Shown: piece by piece, positions 1 to 12,500 of the stretch
How the letters are laid out: each line of letters starts with the position of its first letter
Position numbering within the stretch: the first letter of the stretch is position 1
From: Agrypnia vestita
Taxonomy: Eukaryota > Arthropoda > Insecta > Trichoptera > Phryganeidae
Assembly: GCA_016648135.1 (NCBI GenBank)
Contig: JADDOH010023184.1
Coordinates: 35,223 to 99,222 of the forward strand
Direction of reading: 5' to 3'
Length of the DNA: 64,000 nucleotides
Translations under genes and position numbers: made by a program
Notes under the pieces: model-generated
Databases searched by the model: none
What the model was told of the DNA's origin: nothing
The model's input: only the letters and a program-made list of their open reading frames with translations

Positions 1-142
1 ATAAATATCCGTTCCTCTCGTATTGAAGCGACTCAACTATTAAATAATATATACATTATTTCTACATATTAAATAATATCTAAATGTATTGTAAAATTAT
101 CTGTACACCTCGTTTCTTTAGCATTTATTCATACGATTACAT

Positions 143-214
143 TATTTTTTTAAACTGGCAACGGAATTATTGCGCTCTGCAGACGTCGTTTTTGAAGCAA
201 TTATAATATAGATC
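143..214 (+). repeat. Dispersed repeat, copy 1 (copy 2 at 34928-35007)
   Basis: Both copies contain an identical run reading TTTTTGAAGCAATTATAATA and similar flanking bases. I do not recognise the family. Only these two copies were seen. Confidence 0.5.
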
Positions 215-227
215 TGCACTTGTCAAT

Positions 228-420
228 TTATTCACTAGTATTGTAGTAGTGAGTAGCTTGTTGATGTAATGGTCATTACACTCGCCTAGTGATTTGGTGG
301 ACGGTGGTTCGAGCCCCATTCCAGGACACCAGCAAGTTAGCCGTATTTTTACAGCACAAGTGTTTAGCTTATTTTGAGAATAGTAAGAATATTGCTGCGA
401 CATGATGAAAACGTATCTCT
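228..420 (+). mobile_element. tRNA-derived SINE, copy A
   Basis: A tRNA-like head carries an A-box-like stretch starting TAGCTTGTTG (from 254) and a pol III B box GGTTCGAGCC (306-315). A tail follows that includes AGTAAGAATATTG. The same head and tail occur in reverse at 13171-13344, and a tail piece at 31985-32050, so this is a SINE and not a tRNA gene. It ends about 40 bp before the acceptor of exon 1. Confidence 0.65.
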
Positions 421-456
421 ATATAAAATTTGCTTTATTTAATACCTTATTTTTAG

Positions 457-597
457 AGCCGCTCACGCCTTGTGTCTTCATGTGGACCAAAAGCAGTTGC
501 TTTATGCCATCAAGTCCGAATACATGTCGGGGCCGCTGAGACAGGGATTTTACGATCTTCTCATTGCGTTGCATCTGGAATCCCATGCCACAACCAT
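457..597 (+). CDS. RyR: RyR exon 1 (first in window): junctional solenoid
   Basis: Acceptor TTTTAG, donor GTAAGT. The first base completes a codon begun upstream. Encodes [15 protein letters not shown] and [11 protein letters not shown], typical of insect RyR near residue 1,700. It leaves two bases of a Met codon for exon 2. Confidence 0.95.
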
Positions 598-3500
598 GTA
601 AGTCCATCTCAGAAAGAACTTGTACAATCTTAGTTGATATTTTCTGTGCTATGAGAGATTTTCCAGCTCAAATTATTTATTTTTTATAGGGAGGTGTGTA
701 AGAATGAGTTCATCATTCCCCTAGGACCGGAGCTGAAGGAGTTGTATGACAACCCTCTGATGAAACACAGTTTGAGGTCACTCCACACGGAGAGTGTCAG
801 GCCACAGATGCAGATGACAGATATTGCGTGAGCTTATTTTATATATGTACATATTAAATATAAAGTGTTCAATAAGAAGTAAAAAATTCAACTATGTAAT
901 TCATATGTAACTACCATTAACTACTACTACTTCTAAAAATTTTCGGATTAAGACACAAATGATGGGTATAAAAGCAAAGGCAGCAATGTCTCAGTGGCAG
1001 AAACCTACATTCTATTGGAAATAAGTTTTTAAAACAATTGCCACCCCAGTTTTCCTTTTGTAGGGGTTACCCTATACACAGCCACGGGCCCAAACAGACC
1101 ATCAACATGTGTATAGTATAGCCACATTCCATCCAGCAATACGAGGTCGGCGCCCCATTACCAACGGTCACAGGCACGCGCCTATTCCTATAAAATACTT
1201 ATTCTTTAAAGATCCACTTCCCTGTATGAGCTGGAATAGAAGCAGTTACCCAAGTTCTGAATTAAGAGATGCATCTTCTTCCTGCATCAGATTTCCTTTG
1301 AATTTTCCCCAAAAATCAGCCTCAAATTTTGTTCCACAACTGAAAGTAGAGCACGGACTCTTTAGATATTAAAAAAAATTTGCAATGCAATGATTTCCAG
1401 ATTAAAATTAGTTTTTAATATGTATACAGAAGTATTATGGTAATGAATGGTGCTGGTAAGATGATCGACTTTCAAAATTGGTTTTAATCAATTTAATCGC
1501 GATAAACTGTTTGTTTCCGCAGAGAAAACATCACAAACATAACTAATCTCTACTCTCCACACTTTCCATTGGACGTCGTCCGTGACTATGTCATGTCGGC
1601 ATTGGCAGAGGCTGTGGAGATCAATCAGGTCCACAATCGGGATCCAGTGGGCGGCAGCAATGAAAACCTTTTCTTGTAAGTGATATTATAATAATAATAA
1701 TAGAGTTTTATCAGTAGGTATACTTGTTTATGAGAAGTCAAATATGTAACATAGTATCGTGTGTAAAAACAGTGCTTAAGGAAGACACAGTGGAGGAATA
1801 AAAGAGGGTTGCAGTTGCGTGTGGATGTTTTTTTCTCACCCGGAGATAAGCTCCGAGAGCAAGTGAAGGTGTACAAGTAAAATGACAGAGTGAGACTGAG
1901 AAAACGCACGGATGGAGATGCCCAAGACGAGATCATAGTGCGAGTTGGCAGCCGGCTAGCTGTGGAGACTTGATGATAATGTGGTGGTTCCTCTTCAGTT
2001 TTTAGCTCGTATTGTATGCCCCCCTCCATGTCTTTATTATACGTATTATATGCCACTTACTGCTGACGCTGCATTATCTTGATTGCCGTATGTCTCTAAT
2101 CTGTTAACCCACTTGTTTGACCCTACTCAGCAATATTACTATAACAAACATTACTGTTTGACCCACATGTCTGCACCCATGTCCCGGTAATTTTGTCGAC
2201 TAGACACTATTTCAACATGGGATTGGGTCAATTATGCATTATGTCGCATCACTGTGAATCATACTCCTAAGGCAATGTTTTTGTGAAAAAATGGATGACT
2301 ATTATTAAAATAATCATGTTTTGGCATCTCAAAGAGTACATTACATATATAATTTATTACTACCCCAGGCCTCTATTGAAGCTAACAGATCGACTGCTGT
2401 TGGTGGGAATGATGAGTGATGATGATGTGGAAAAACTTCTCATCATGACTAATCCTGAAACGTGGGATCTATCATTTGAGAAAGGTAATATCATTTTTTA
2501 ATTTTTAAAGTAACATATTTTACACTCATGTTGACAAAATAAAGTATTTTGCACTGTTTTTTATGGACAATGAATAATAAAATAAGTGACCATTGCATAA
2601 GAAAACATACAAATATCAAAAGTCTGCCATGCACCAATTCATAGACAAGTGTTTATAGTCAAAAGTGGGTGACCGAATACAAAGGCGTAAAAAAAGATTT
2701 TATTACAAAAAAATGTATTACCTTGGTCTCAAATTTAGCGCTGATCAACTTTGTTACAGCTGGTGAAAAATATTGCGCTATATTCAGGCTAAAACAATAT
2801 ATTAAAGCATATTTAAAAAAAGCAAATAGAAGAATCTTGTTTTCATTTTCAATAAATTGTTTATTGTGTATTTACATGTAAATCTTTTTCATTGGTGAGA
2901 AAAGAATTTCTTTAAGTTTAATAAAAAATTCATATTGCACAAATTTGTTTGTTAATATTCTGTTTGTTACTGCAAAATTACAATACATACATATTAATCA
3001 AGTGTTGATATTTCAGAGGGAAAAGATGAACATCGCAAAGGATTACTCAACATGAAGATGGCCGAGGGGGCCAAGCTGCAGATGTGCTACTTACTGCATC
3101 ATCTTAACGACATTCAGCTCCGGCATCGAGTGGAGTCCATAGTGGCCTTCAGCTACCAATTTGTTGCGGACCTGCAACAAGATCAGCTGAGGTAATTACC
3201 GTAATTTCTTATAGATGTGATGGTGTGCATCTAGGTACTCGTATTTTGTATTATATTTAGAATTCTTTTTTTTGAGAATTTCTTTTTCTCAATAAATTGG
3301 GTGAAAAGACTTATAAATAAATACGTATTGTACAATACTCTTATTGAAACAGAAAGCAGAAGGAAAGGGGAAAATACTAAATGTAACAATGACAATAATA
3401 CCATCTTCAAGCAGTTGCTTAAATCTTCCCGCACAATATACAGGTACCCACATCTTAAACTTCTCCTGGGCTCAGACACTTCTAGGATACAGAGATGAAT

Positions 3501-6500
3501 GAGAGTCGGATTTATTTTATAATTTTCTACATTCACACAATAATAGAGGACTTTGTTGTATTTTTAGACGTTATGTAGAGATCAAACAGTCCGACCTGCC
3601 AAGCGCTATCGCCGCCAAGAAGACAAGGGAGTTCCGCTGTCCTCCGAGGGAACAAATGAATGCCATTCTGAGTAAGTTTTCTGTTTTTAATCCTGAATTA
3701 TTTATTTTAAATATAATTGAATAAAAATACGAATTTTCATATCTTCCTCCATGTTGTAATGCAAAGCTTTTTATTGTACATTTTTTCATCAAATACTTAT
3801 AAGAACCGGTTTATACACATTTCTGTACATCTGTTAAAGAAGCATACAAAATGGTGCCTGTCATTATAGATGCGATGTTTGTACTTTTTTCAATAGTATT
3901 TTTGATTGAGATATGATACGAGTTACAAAAATATATATTTACTAGTGTTAGGGATTGCTTTTGCTTCTAGTTGAACCATGTATAAACATTTTTTTATTAC
4001 AGGCTTCAAGCATCTAGAAGATGAGGAAGACATGCCGTGTGGTGAAGACCTCATTGCTCGGATGATGGATTTCCATAGTGATCTGATGAGGCATGTATCG
4101 CTGGCTGCTCTGCAAGAACCGGATCCAGATGTAATCAAACCATAATTATTTGCTTAAATTAACTAACCTAACCTAATCACACCACACCAAAGTATGAAAT
4201 AATAACTAGACTGGTTAATTGGAATTTTGTATGTTTGTTTTATCTTTGATACTCCGTGAAGTTTCTGTGCATGACCACCATAGATTGACGAGTAAAGATT
4301 ATAAATCATACATTCTTATTAAATTATTTTTCACTGATCACAGGCACAAACTGAAGTCTTGGAGAAACCCGGGACCATCACAAAGCTGTGTAACTTCATC
4401 AACGCTGTTAAGGAATTAGAAGATGAACCCAAGGTGAGTTTGAAAACATGTTATTGTTATCTCAACTGAGAAAAAATGTTAAGTCGATAAACTATGTTGA
4501 GACAAGCTATGATAAAAAATAATTCAGTTTTCTGAGGCATATATCTATCGAAAGCAAATCAACAACCTCACAAATCAATATATCGTTACTGAGATGCTAA
4601 AAAAATTTTACGCGCTGTCCGAATTCCTTGTCATAACACTATCGAAATATTGAAAACGGCCTATAACAATCTAGGGTGATCTAGAACCTTCGTGAAACGT
4701 TTATAAATGTCTAGAAACACCTGAAAAAGCCTAGAAATGACGAGAATGTTTTCCTAAACACTAGAGATATAAATTTGGATTGGAGCTGCGGCGCAGGTTC
4801 AGGGTTGTTGTGTTGACAGTTGAAATCGGCCACAAAGTATGCACAGGGCGACGATCAATGTGGCCAGTCATGAGGGAATTGAAGTGATAAATAAATAAAT
4901 AATTGAGCGAAGTACCTAGTTGATGAAATAAATAAATCGGAGCGATTGATACATGCAAAACTGGACGGAATATTCAAGTCAATGTTAAATACGTGTTACC
5001 CAGCGGTAATATTCATTTACGAGCAATATACTGCAAAAAAGTGTAATTTAAAGAATACCGTTAAGTTGAATTCATTTTAAGTGACTTTGTACATCTAATA
5101 GTTAATTAAACATTAATTAATCAGTCACTAATTAATTTCCAGTGTTTCATTCATTCCTCCCTAGCCACGATACGTGACAATATTAACTGAAAAAATTCTC
5201 AAATATTCATATACACATTGTTTTGTATGTAGGAGGAAGAAGTTCCAGCTAAGAAGACTCCAGAAGAGATATTCCGAAAGGTGCTGATCTCCACTATAGT
5301 GAAGTGGGCCGAAGAATCACAGATAGAGACTCCTAAACTTGTCAGGGAGATGTTCAGGTTTGTGATTACATTTATATATGTTTTCATATGAATGTTTGCA
5401 CTTGGAAGGATAAAAATGAATAGGTTTAACATAACTCCTCTTACCAAATTGATTTTGTAGAATAAGAAAATATACATTTATTATATTTGTCAATAGCTTG
5501 TTGGTGAGACAGTACGATGCTGTGGGCGAGCTTATTCGCGCTCTGGAGAAGACCTACGTGATCAATTCCAAGACGAAGAAGGATGTGGCAGAGATGTGGG
5601 TTGGTCTCAGCCAGATCAGGGCGCTGCTGCCTGTGCAGATGAGTCAGGAGGAGGAAGAGCTGATGAGGACCAGACTGTGGTAAGGCTGAGTTTCGTTATG
5701 TTTATTTTAGGCTAAGTATTATTTTTGTAATGAATAGAAGTTGTACATGACAACAAAAAGGACATTCAGTTGGGAAATTTTTTAGCGTGTCATATTTATT
5801 ATTATATATTGTGTGTTATGAATCAACCGCCTGATAATTTATGGACTAGCAGAAGGAAGTTTGCTTATTCAGACGTATTTTTAAAGTGATAGATAATCAG
5901 ATATGTAATCTACTATTCCGGCGGTGGCACACATCTGCCATGATTTACATTTGAACAATGACTGCCATGCCATTCCTCCCGGCGACATGATGGCAATATA
6001 GAGTGTACATCAAATGCTGCATTTGTAGTGCAATAATCTAATTCTAAATTTTCTTGTGTTCAACAGAATTGTACATCTTTTTTTATATAATTAATTTGTC
6101 AGTAAAATTTTTAGGTTAACTGTCCTTCTTTTTAACAGGTTCAAAATCAGTAGTTATTAAAAACTTGCTACTAGGAACAAATAATTATTAAAATAATTTT
6201 TTACAGGAAACTCGTCAACAACCACACATTCTTCCAACATCCAGATCTTATAAGGTTTGTCTTGTATTACTGTCTGCAAGAAAAATGCTTGTAATAAATT
6301 AAAAATTCAATTATATTTAAATTATATATTATTCAAATATAGATATATTATTATGAAAATATGTAACAACCCTTGTCGGGGCAGTTGTGGGACAAACTAT
6401 AACAAAAAATGGGTCACGTGCCATAAATATGGGATGTCTGGCCGTCCCCACAAATTGGAATAGAAAATGTAATAGTAAAAAAGTAGCTCTGGCTAAATGT

Positions 6501-9500
6501 AGTATAATACAAGCTAAATAATTCTGTCTTTAATATTTAGAGTGCTTCGTGTCCACGAGAACGTAATGGCGGTGATGATGAATACCTTGGGCCGTCGAGC
6601 GCAGGCCCAGAGCGATGCCCAGGCACAGCCGCAGCAGCCAGACCAGGATGGACAACCGGTTGCAAAGGAGAAGGTATAAAACACATTAATTGTAGTAAAA
6701 TTTTAGGCGTTAGATGTATTAACCCTTTGCACTCAAAAGTTTTTTGGTATGTTATTACTCGTTTCTTGATCAAATTCCATAACTTATTACTATTTAGTTG
6801 TACTAATGTGATTCTGGTTAAATTATATTAATAACAAAATGGACAATATATTAAAAATATTGAGAAACAAGACATTATTTTCTTGCCGTTATAGTGGCAG
6901 CACTCGAGTAATACGGTAAACCATGCATGCTGCCTCTATGGCGGCACTCGAGTACTAAGGGTTAAGATATAAATAATGTTTTTCATAATAAGAATGTAGT
7001 TTCTGTTCAGTTTTAAATTAATCTTGGACGTTCCTGAAAGAACATTTACTAAATTCTTACTTTTCTCCAGGACACTTCTCACGAAATGGTGGTCGCCTGC
7101 TGTCGCTTCTTGTGCTACTTCTGTCGCACAGGCCGGCAAAACCAGCGTGCCATGTTTGACCACTTTGATTTCCTCCTGGAGAATTCCAACATCCTTCTTT
7201 CCAGACCATCACTCAGGGGCTCCACCCCGTTAGATGTCGCTTATTCCAGCCTTATGGAGAACACTGAACTTGCTCTGGCTTTAAGGTAAGTGATATCAAC
7301 TGAGTGGTATACTGTTTAATCCTTGGTCTGATCTGATCTGGTTTGAAAGGCCTGAACTATCGCCTGACTTATACCAAACTTCTGATACCACTGAAGGAGC
7401 GTGTACCTCTCCTTAACGATTATCCTGAAGATAATGGCCTGTGTGAAATGAAAGATGCTTCCTTGTTTAAGCCTTTATTGATTCTAAATTATATAGAGAA
7501 CTCAAAAGGTGCAAGGCAAGGCTACTATGCAGCCATTCTGGGAATTCAATTTTCAAATAAGTAACAACATAGGCTGCAACCAATATGTTTCTGTAAATTG
7601 ATAAATGTCTTTTAGGTCATTGGAAACAAAGATGAATTTATCAATATGCACGAATAGAATTTACCAAATATATCGGGTGTTAGACCTCTTTCCATTTAAA
7701 AAAAACAGTCGAATTAGTATGTGAAAGCCGTGTATACGAGGCACATTGTTTCATTGTGTTGGTATTTATACCCATAAACACCAACACAACAAATAAATGT
7801 GTATTGTACCCACGGCTTACACTTACTAATTCCATTATCTTTCTTAAATAGAAAGAGGTCTACTTGTAACATAATATTATTTTATGATCAATTCTAATGG
7901 TATATATTTTACAATTTTCCTGATTCTAATTTTGCTTTAACGGTGACTCCTCTTCCAGAGAGCACTACTTGGAGAAGATAGCCATCTACCTATCCCGCTG
8001 TGGCTTGCAGTCCAACTCTGAACTGATAGAGAAGGGCTATCCAGATCTTGGCTGGGACCCTGTGGAAGGAGAGAGATACCTAGATTTCTTGCGTTTCTGC
8101 GTTTGGGTAACTCTTGACTTATTACTTAGACCAAGTATTATTTATAAAACAAAACAATTGTAACCTTCCATAGAATTGCATTAGTCAAAGAGTTAAAATC
8201 CACTTGAACGTAATACAAAATAGAATCTGACTTCTCGGAAAATCGCAAGTCATGTTCTTCTCTCTAACCAAATTCATTTTTTTATTTTATTCATTACAAG
8301 TTAATGTACTCAATATTGTACACATAATATATAAATGTTATATTTACAGAACTATTGAGAGCTATCTAAAAATTTCAACAAAATTCGTGCCCAACATGAT
8401 TATGAGCTTCCAAGCCACACACAATTTCACATTTCCTTAATTTCAGGTCAATGGGGAAAGCGTGGAGGAAAATGCCAATCTCGTTATCCGACTTCTGATC
8501 CGCCGGCCAGAGTGCCTCGGTCCCGCCCTGAGAGGAGAGGGTGAAGGTCTTTTAAAGGCCATTGTGGACGCCAATACCATGTCCGAAAAGATCGCCGACA
8601 GGCGCAAGCTGGCCGACACCACCCACGGTGGCAGTGAAATGCATGTGAGTCTGACAGCTTATGATTCGATTATGATAACAAACACAAAAATATTGTTAAC
8701 AAAAAGCCTAGTTTTAATTCATCAGATTCCATTGGCAGATCCAATTGGCAATGACTCTTATTTGGGGAATAAATAGTAATTTGTCAACCCATGACCAAAT
8801 TAATCTTAAAAATATTAAATATTTAAACTTCAATCTATTTGTGTGGAGGGTATCAAGTAATATCTTGTCATGCAGGTATCGGAGTTCAACCATCCACTTC
8901 CTGAATCAGAAGACGATGAGGATTACATAGACACGGGAGCGGCCATCTTGTGCTTCTACTGCACCTTGGTCGATCTCTTGGGAAGGTGTGCCCCGGATGC
9001 CGGTGTTATTGCACAAGTATGTACATATTGTGTTTTTATTTTTACATTCAATGTCAAGTGTTTTTCCTTGAAAAAATTCTGACTTTTTCAGTTATTCCAG
9101 TAATTTAGAAGTTGATTTTGACAAATGCTTCAATAAAAATAATAAAGTAATAAAACTAATAAAGCTATAATATAATATCTATTATATATTGTATAAAGGG
9201 CCTGCAAAGATGTGAACGCAGGTGTATGTAAATTTTCAAAGATGCAAAAATCAATGTCCAAATATTGAAATTTATTTCTGCATATGCTAAAACCAAAGTT
9301 GTACAGGAATTTAAAATTTGACAGCAGAGTGTAAGCTTAGTTTATACAAAAATCATTTATTTTTATATTTATTGTATATTAATAGTCTTGAAAGATTATA
9401 AAGTATGCGTCTACCACTAATTTCAAACTGAAAAAGCAAAAAAATGAGTGTCCTAAACATTTTGGATAGAGGCAAGTCCCAAAGGAAGATAAAAATTACC

Positions 9501-12500
9501 TACATTAGTAATGAAAGAAAATAGAGTTTTTTTTTATGTTTCAAAACTAAATATTAACAAAAAATATTTAAATTCCTAACAATAATGTTTTATTGTAGGG
9601 AAAGAATGAGTCACTACGAGCTAGGGCTATTCTGAGGTCTCTAGTTCCACTAGATGATCTACAGGGTGTGCTGAGCTTACGGTTCACACTTCTCAATCCC
9701 GCTGCTGGTGAAGAAAGACCTAAATCTGGTATGAATGTACTGTATTTTTTTATCTTTAAGTGGTCATATTTAACAAAATTACAATGTGACGAACAAGTTA
9801 TGCCATCACTTGTTCGTTATGTTGTAATTTTGTTACAACATCACACATACTCAACATTCATACTCCATACATGTTGAAAATGTTTTCTACTGGAATAAAT
9901 TACAAAGTGCCTTGCATATTTTCAGTGTTTAAACACATTTTCCATCAATTTTTCAATTAAAAAATTGCATTAAAAGTGACACAGCCGACAGCAGAATATC
10001 AACGTTAGGAAAAAAAGGAATGATTTATTTCCAAAATTGAAAATATGTAATTGGAAATTTGTTTTACACATTTTGACATCAGAAATCAAACACGTTTCTA
10101 TATCTAATCGATCTCATAGTTAACTAGAATAGCATAGCAAAGCAATACATATTTGTTTTCAGTTCAGTGGTAGTATTGTGGTGTTTATTATTTTATTTTT
10201 TCAGATATGCCATCGGGTCTTATTCCTGGGCATAAGCAGAGTATTGTGCTATTCCTGGAGAGAGTTTATGGCATTGAAACTCAAGATTTATTCTTCAGAC
10301 TCCTAGAAGAAGCCTTCTTACCAGACTTGAGAGCTGCCACCATGTTAGATAGGGTAAATTATTAAACTAAGCTAAGCTAAGAAACGAAGCATAGCTATGT
10401 TCTATATATTATTAATACAGAACATAACTATGCTGGTAGTTGATTCTTCCATGTAGTTAGTAGTTTATGAATACAAATTGATGACTTTATACTTATGTAG
10501 CCTGTTTGTATATTCATATTCATTCATATTGTATATTCAAAAGGTATGAAATATTGACAACAGATGCTGAACCTAAATTTTTCAAAATTTCCCTGTGTAA
10601 CTTTGTGAAAGGCCACATAAAATTATGTATATTTAAAAATGATAATACTGTTTATTTTCTCTATTTGTTATTTATAACAATTCTAACTTTTTCGATGCTG
10701 ACTCATCATCTTGAGTAGTACATATTACTAATACTAAACTTAGGACTAAAGGACAACGTGACGAATGGGGGGGAGTTTAGAGTCAAGTGTGCATAGGGGC
10801 GTGCCATGCTCTACCAGTTTACCGCCTATGTCTTTTTCTGCACCTCAACTCTGGTAGAACCATGCTGCTTGCTACAGTTCTCAGTAAATGGCAGTCCAAA
10901 TTCTTCACAGCATTTTTAAAATCGAAAAACTAAATTATTCAAACAAATAAATATAAATAAAATGGATATTTTATACGAACCGTATATTTTACTGAGAAGC
11001 AAATCTCGACCTTTCACTGAAGTCTTATTCATACATTAAGCAGTAAAATGTATGGTTTGTATAAAATATCCATTTTATTTAACACATATATATGTCCAAC
11101 GACCGTAATAATAGCCTCAACTCTTCAATAAGTAAATAAAATCATTTCAAGTACTTTGAGAACGCGACTGTTATCAACTTTTGTTTTCAGAATGATGGTT
11201 GTGAGTCAGACATGGCCCTCTCTATGAATCGCTACATCGGAAACTCCATTCTGCCGCTTTTGATCAAGCACTCCATGTTTTACAATGAGGCTGAGAATTA
11301 CGCCAGTCTGTTGGATGCCACGCTTCACACAGTATACAGGTATGTGTTCTGTCTTGATGCTGGCCGCAACTTGCATGAATTTAAAAATGGGTGCTAGTTT
11401 AAAGATGTGTAAAAATGATGAATGAAACAGAGTTATTATCAATAATGATGTTACTTTGATTATTCGATAATTTTTGTTACAGATTGTCCAAGAATCGAAT
11501 GTTGACCAAGGGTCAAAGAGAAGCTGTGTCTGATTTCTTAGTAGCTCTCACTTCCCAGATGCAGCCATCCATGTTGCTGAAGCTTCTTAGAAAATTAACT
11601 GTGGATGTGTCCAGACTTTCAGAGTATACCACCGTCGCTTTGAGAGTATGTTTCATTTGTATTTTTGGTCTCGGAACAAATAAAGAAACCTTTTTCATTG
11701 CTAGCTTGAATTTTAATATGTGTAATGCTTATTTATTGTTAATATTAATGATTATGACATGTGTTATGATGATGAAGAGTATAACCGTGTATCTGATATA
11801 TTCTCCAGCTGTTAACCCTTCACTACGAGCGCTGCGCTAAGTACTACGGCTCCACAGGAGGCCAGGGTCTTTACGGCGCATCTTCAGATGAGGAAAAGCG
11901 ATTGACCATGATGCTGTTCAGCAACATTTTCGACTCCCTTAGCAAGATGGATTATGATCCAGAGTTATTCGGTAAAGCCTTGCCCTGCCTCACCGCCATT
12001 GGTAAGTAACTTCTACAATTTAGTAATTTAGTAATTTCTACAATTTTAAAGCTATACAATAACTAAAATACAGGGTATTACAGAAGTAGCAGAGTTTTCT
12101 TGGTATTTAAAATGAACATATTTTCAGGATGTGCCTTACCACCTGATTACTCACTCTCCAAAAACTACGATGACGAGTTCTACGGAAAGGAAACTTCATC
12201 AGGTACATTTGCATTCTATAAAAAAATGTATGTATATTAAATACATATCCTCTAGAAACATGTGTGTTTTAACCTTTGTGTTTTATTATAATTATATTAT
12301 TTTGACTCAAGGCGGACCAGATAATCCACAATACGACCCACAACCGATCAACACAAGCTCTGTGGCCTTAAATAATGACCTCAATACCATTGTACAGAAG
12401 TTCTCTGAGCACTATCACGATGCTTGGGCCTCAAGGTAATATAAAAATTTATTATTCAGATAATAAATTTGGTCTCTGCTTTGTTTTCTACTTGTCCAAG

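Larger units (their letters stand above)
1..456 (+). other. Intron upstream of exon 1 (partial), containing a SINE
   Basis: Non-coding. It holds a repeat block at about 143-214 that recurs at 34928-35007 and a tRNA-derived SINE (about 228-420) that ends close to the splice acceptor of exon 1. Confidence 0.7.

Noticed and set aside
254..325. Possible tRNA gene on the + strand
   Set aside because: It has pol III boxes but cannot fold as a clean cloverleaf and shares its tail with another dispersed copy at 13171-13344, so it is a SINE.
1625..2056. 143-codon open frame on the minus strand
   Set aside because: Overlaps RyR exon 3 and has no recognisable protein character.
4600..5180. Possible LTR or promoter-like block in intron 8
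   Set aside because: No terminal repeats, target duplication or second copy in the window, so no element could be supported.
11484..11840. 118-codon frame continuing past exon 20
   Set aside because: The part after 11645 is intron; homology and a GTATGT donor end the exon there.
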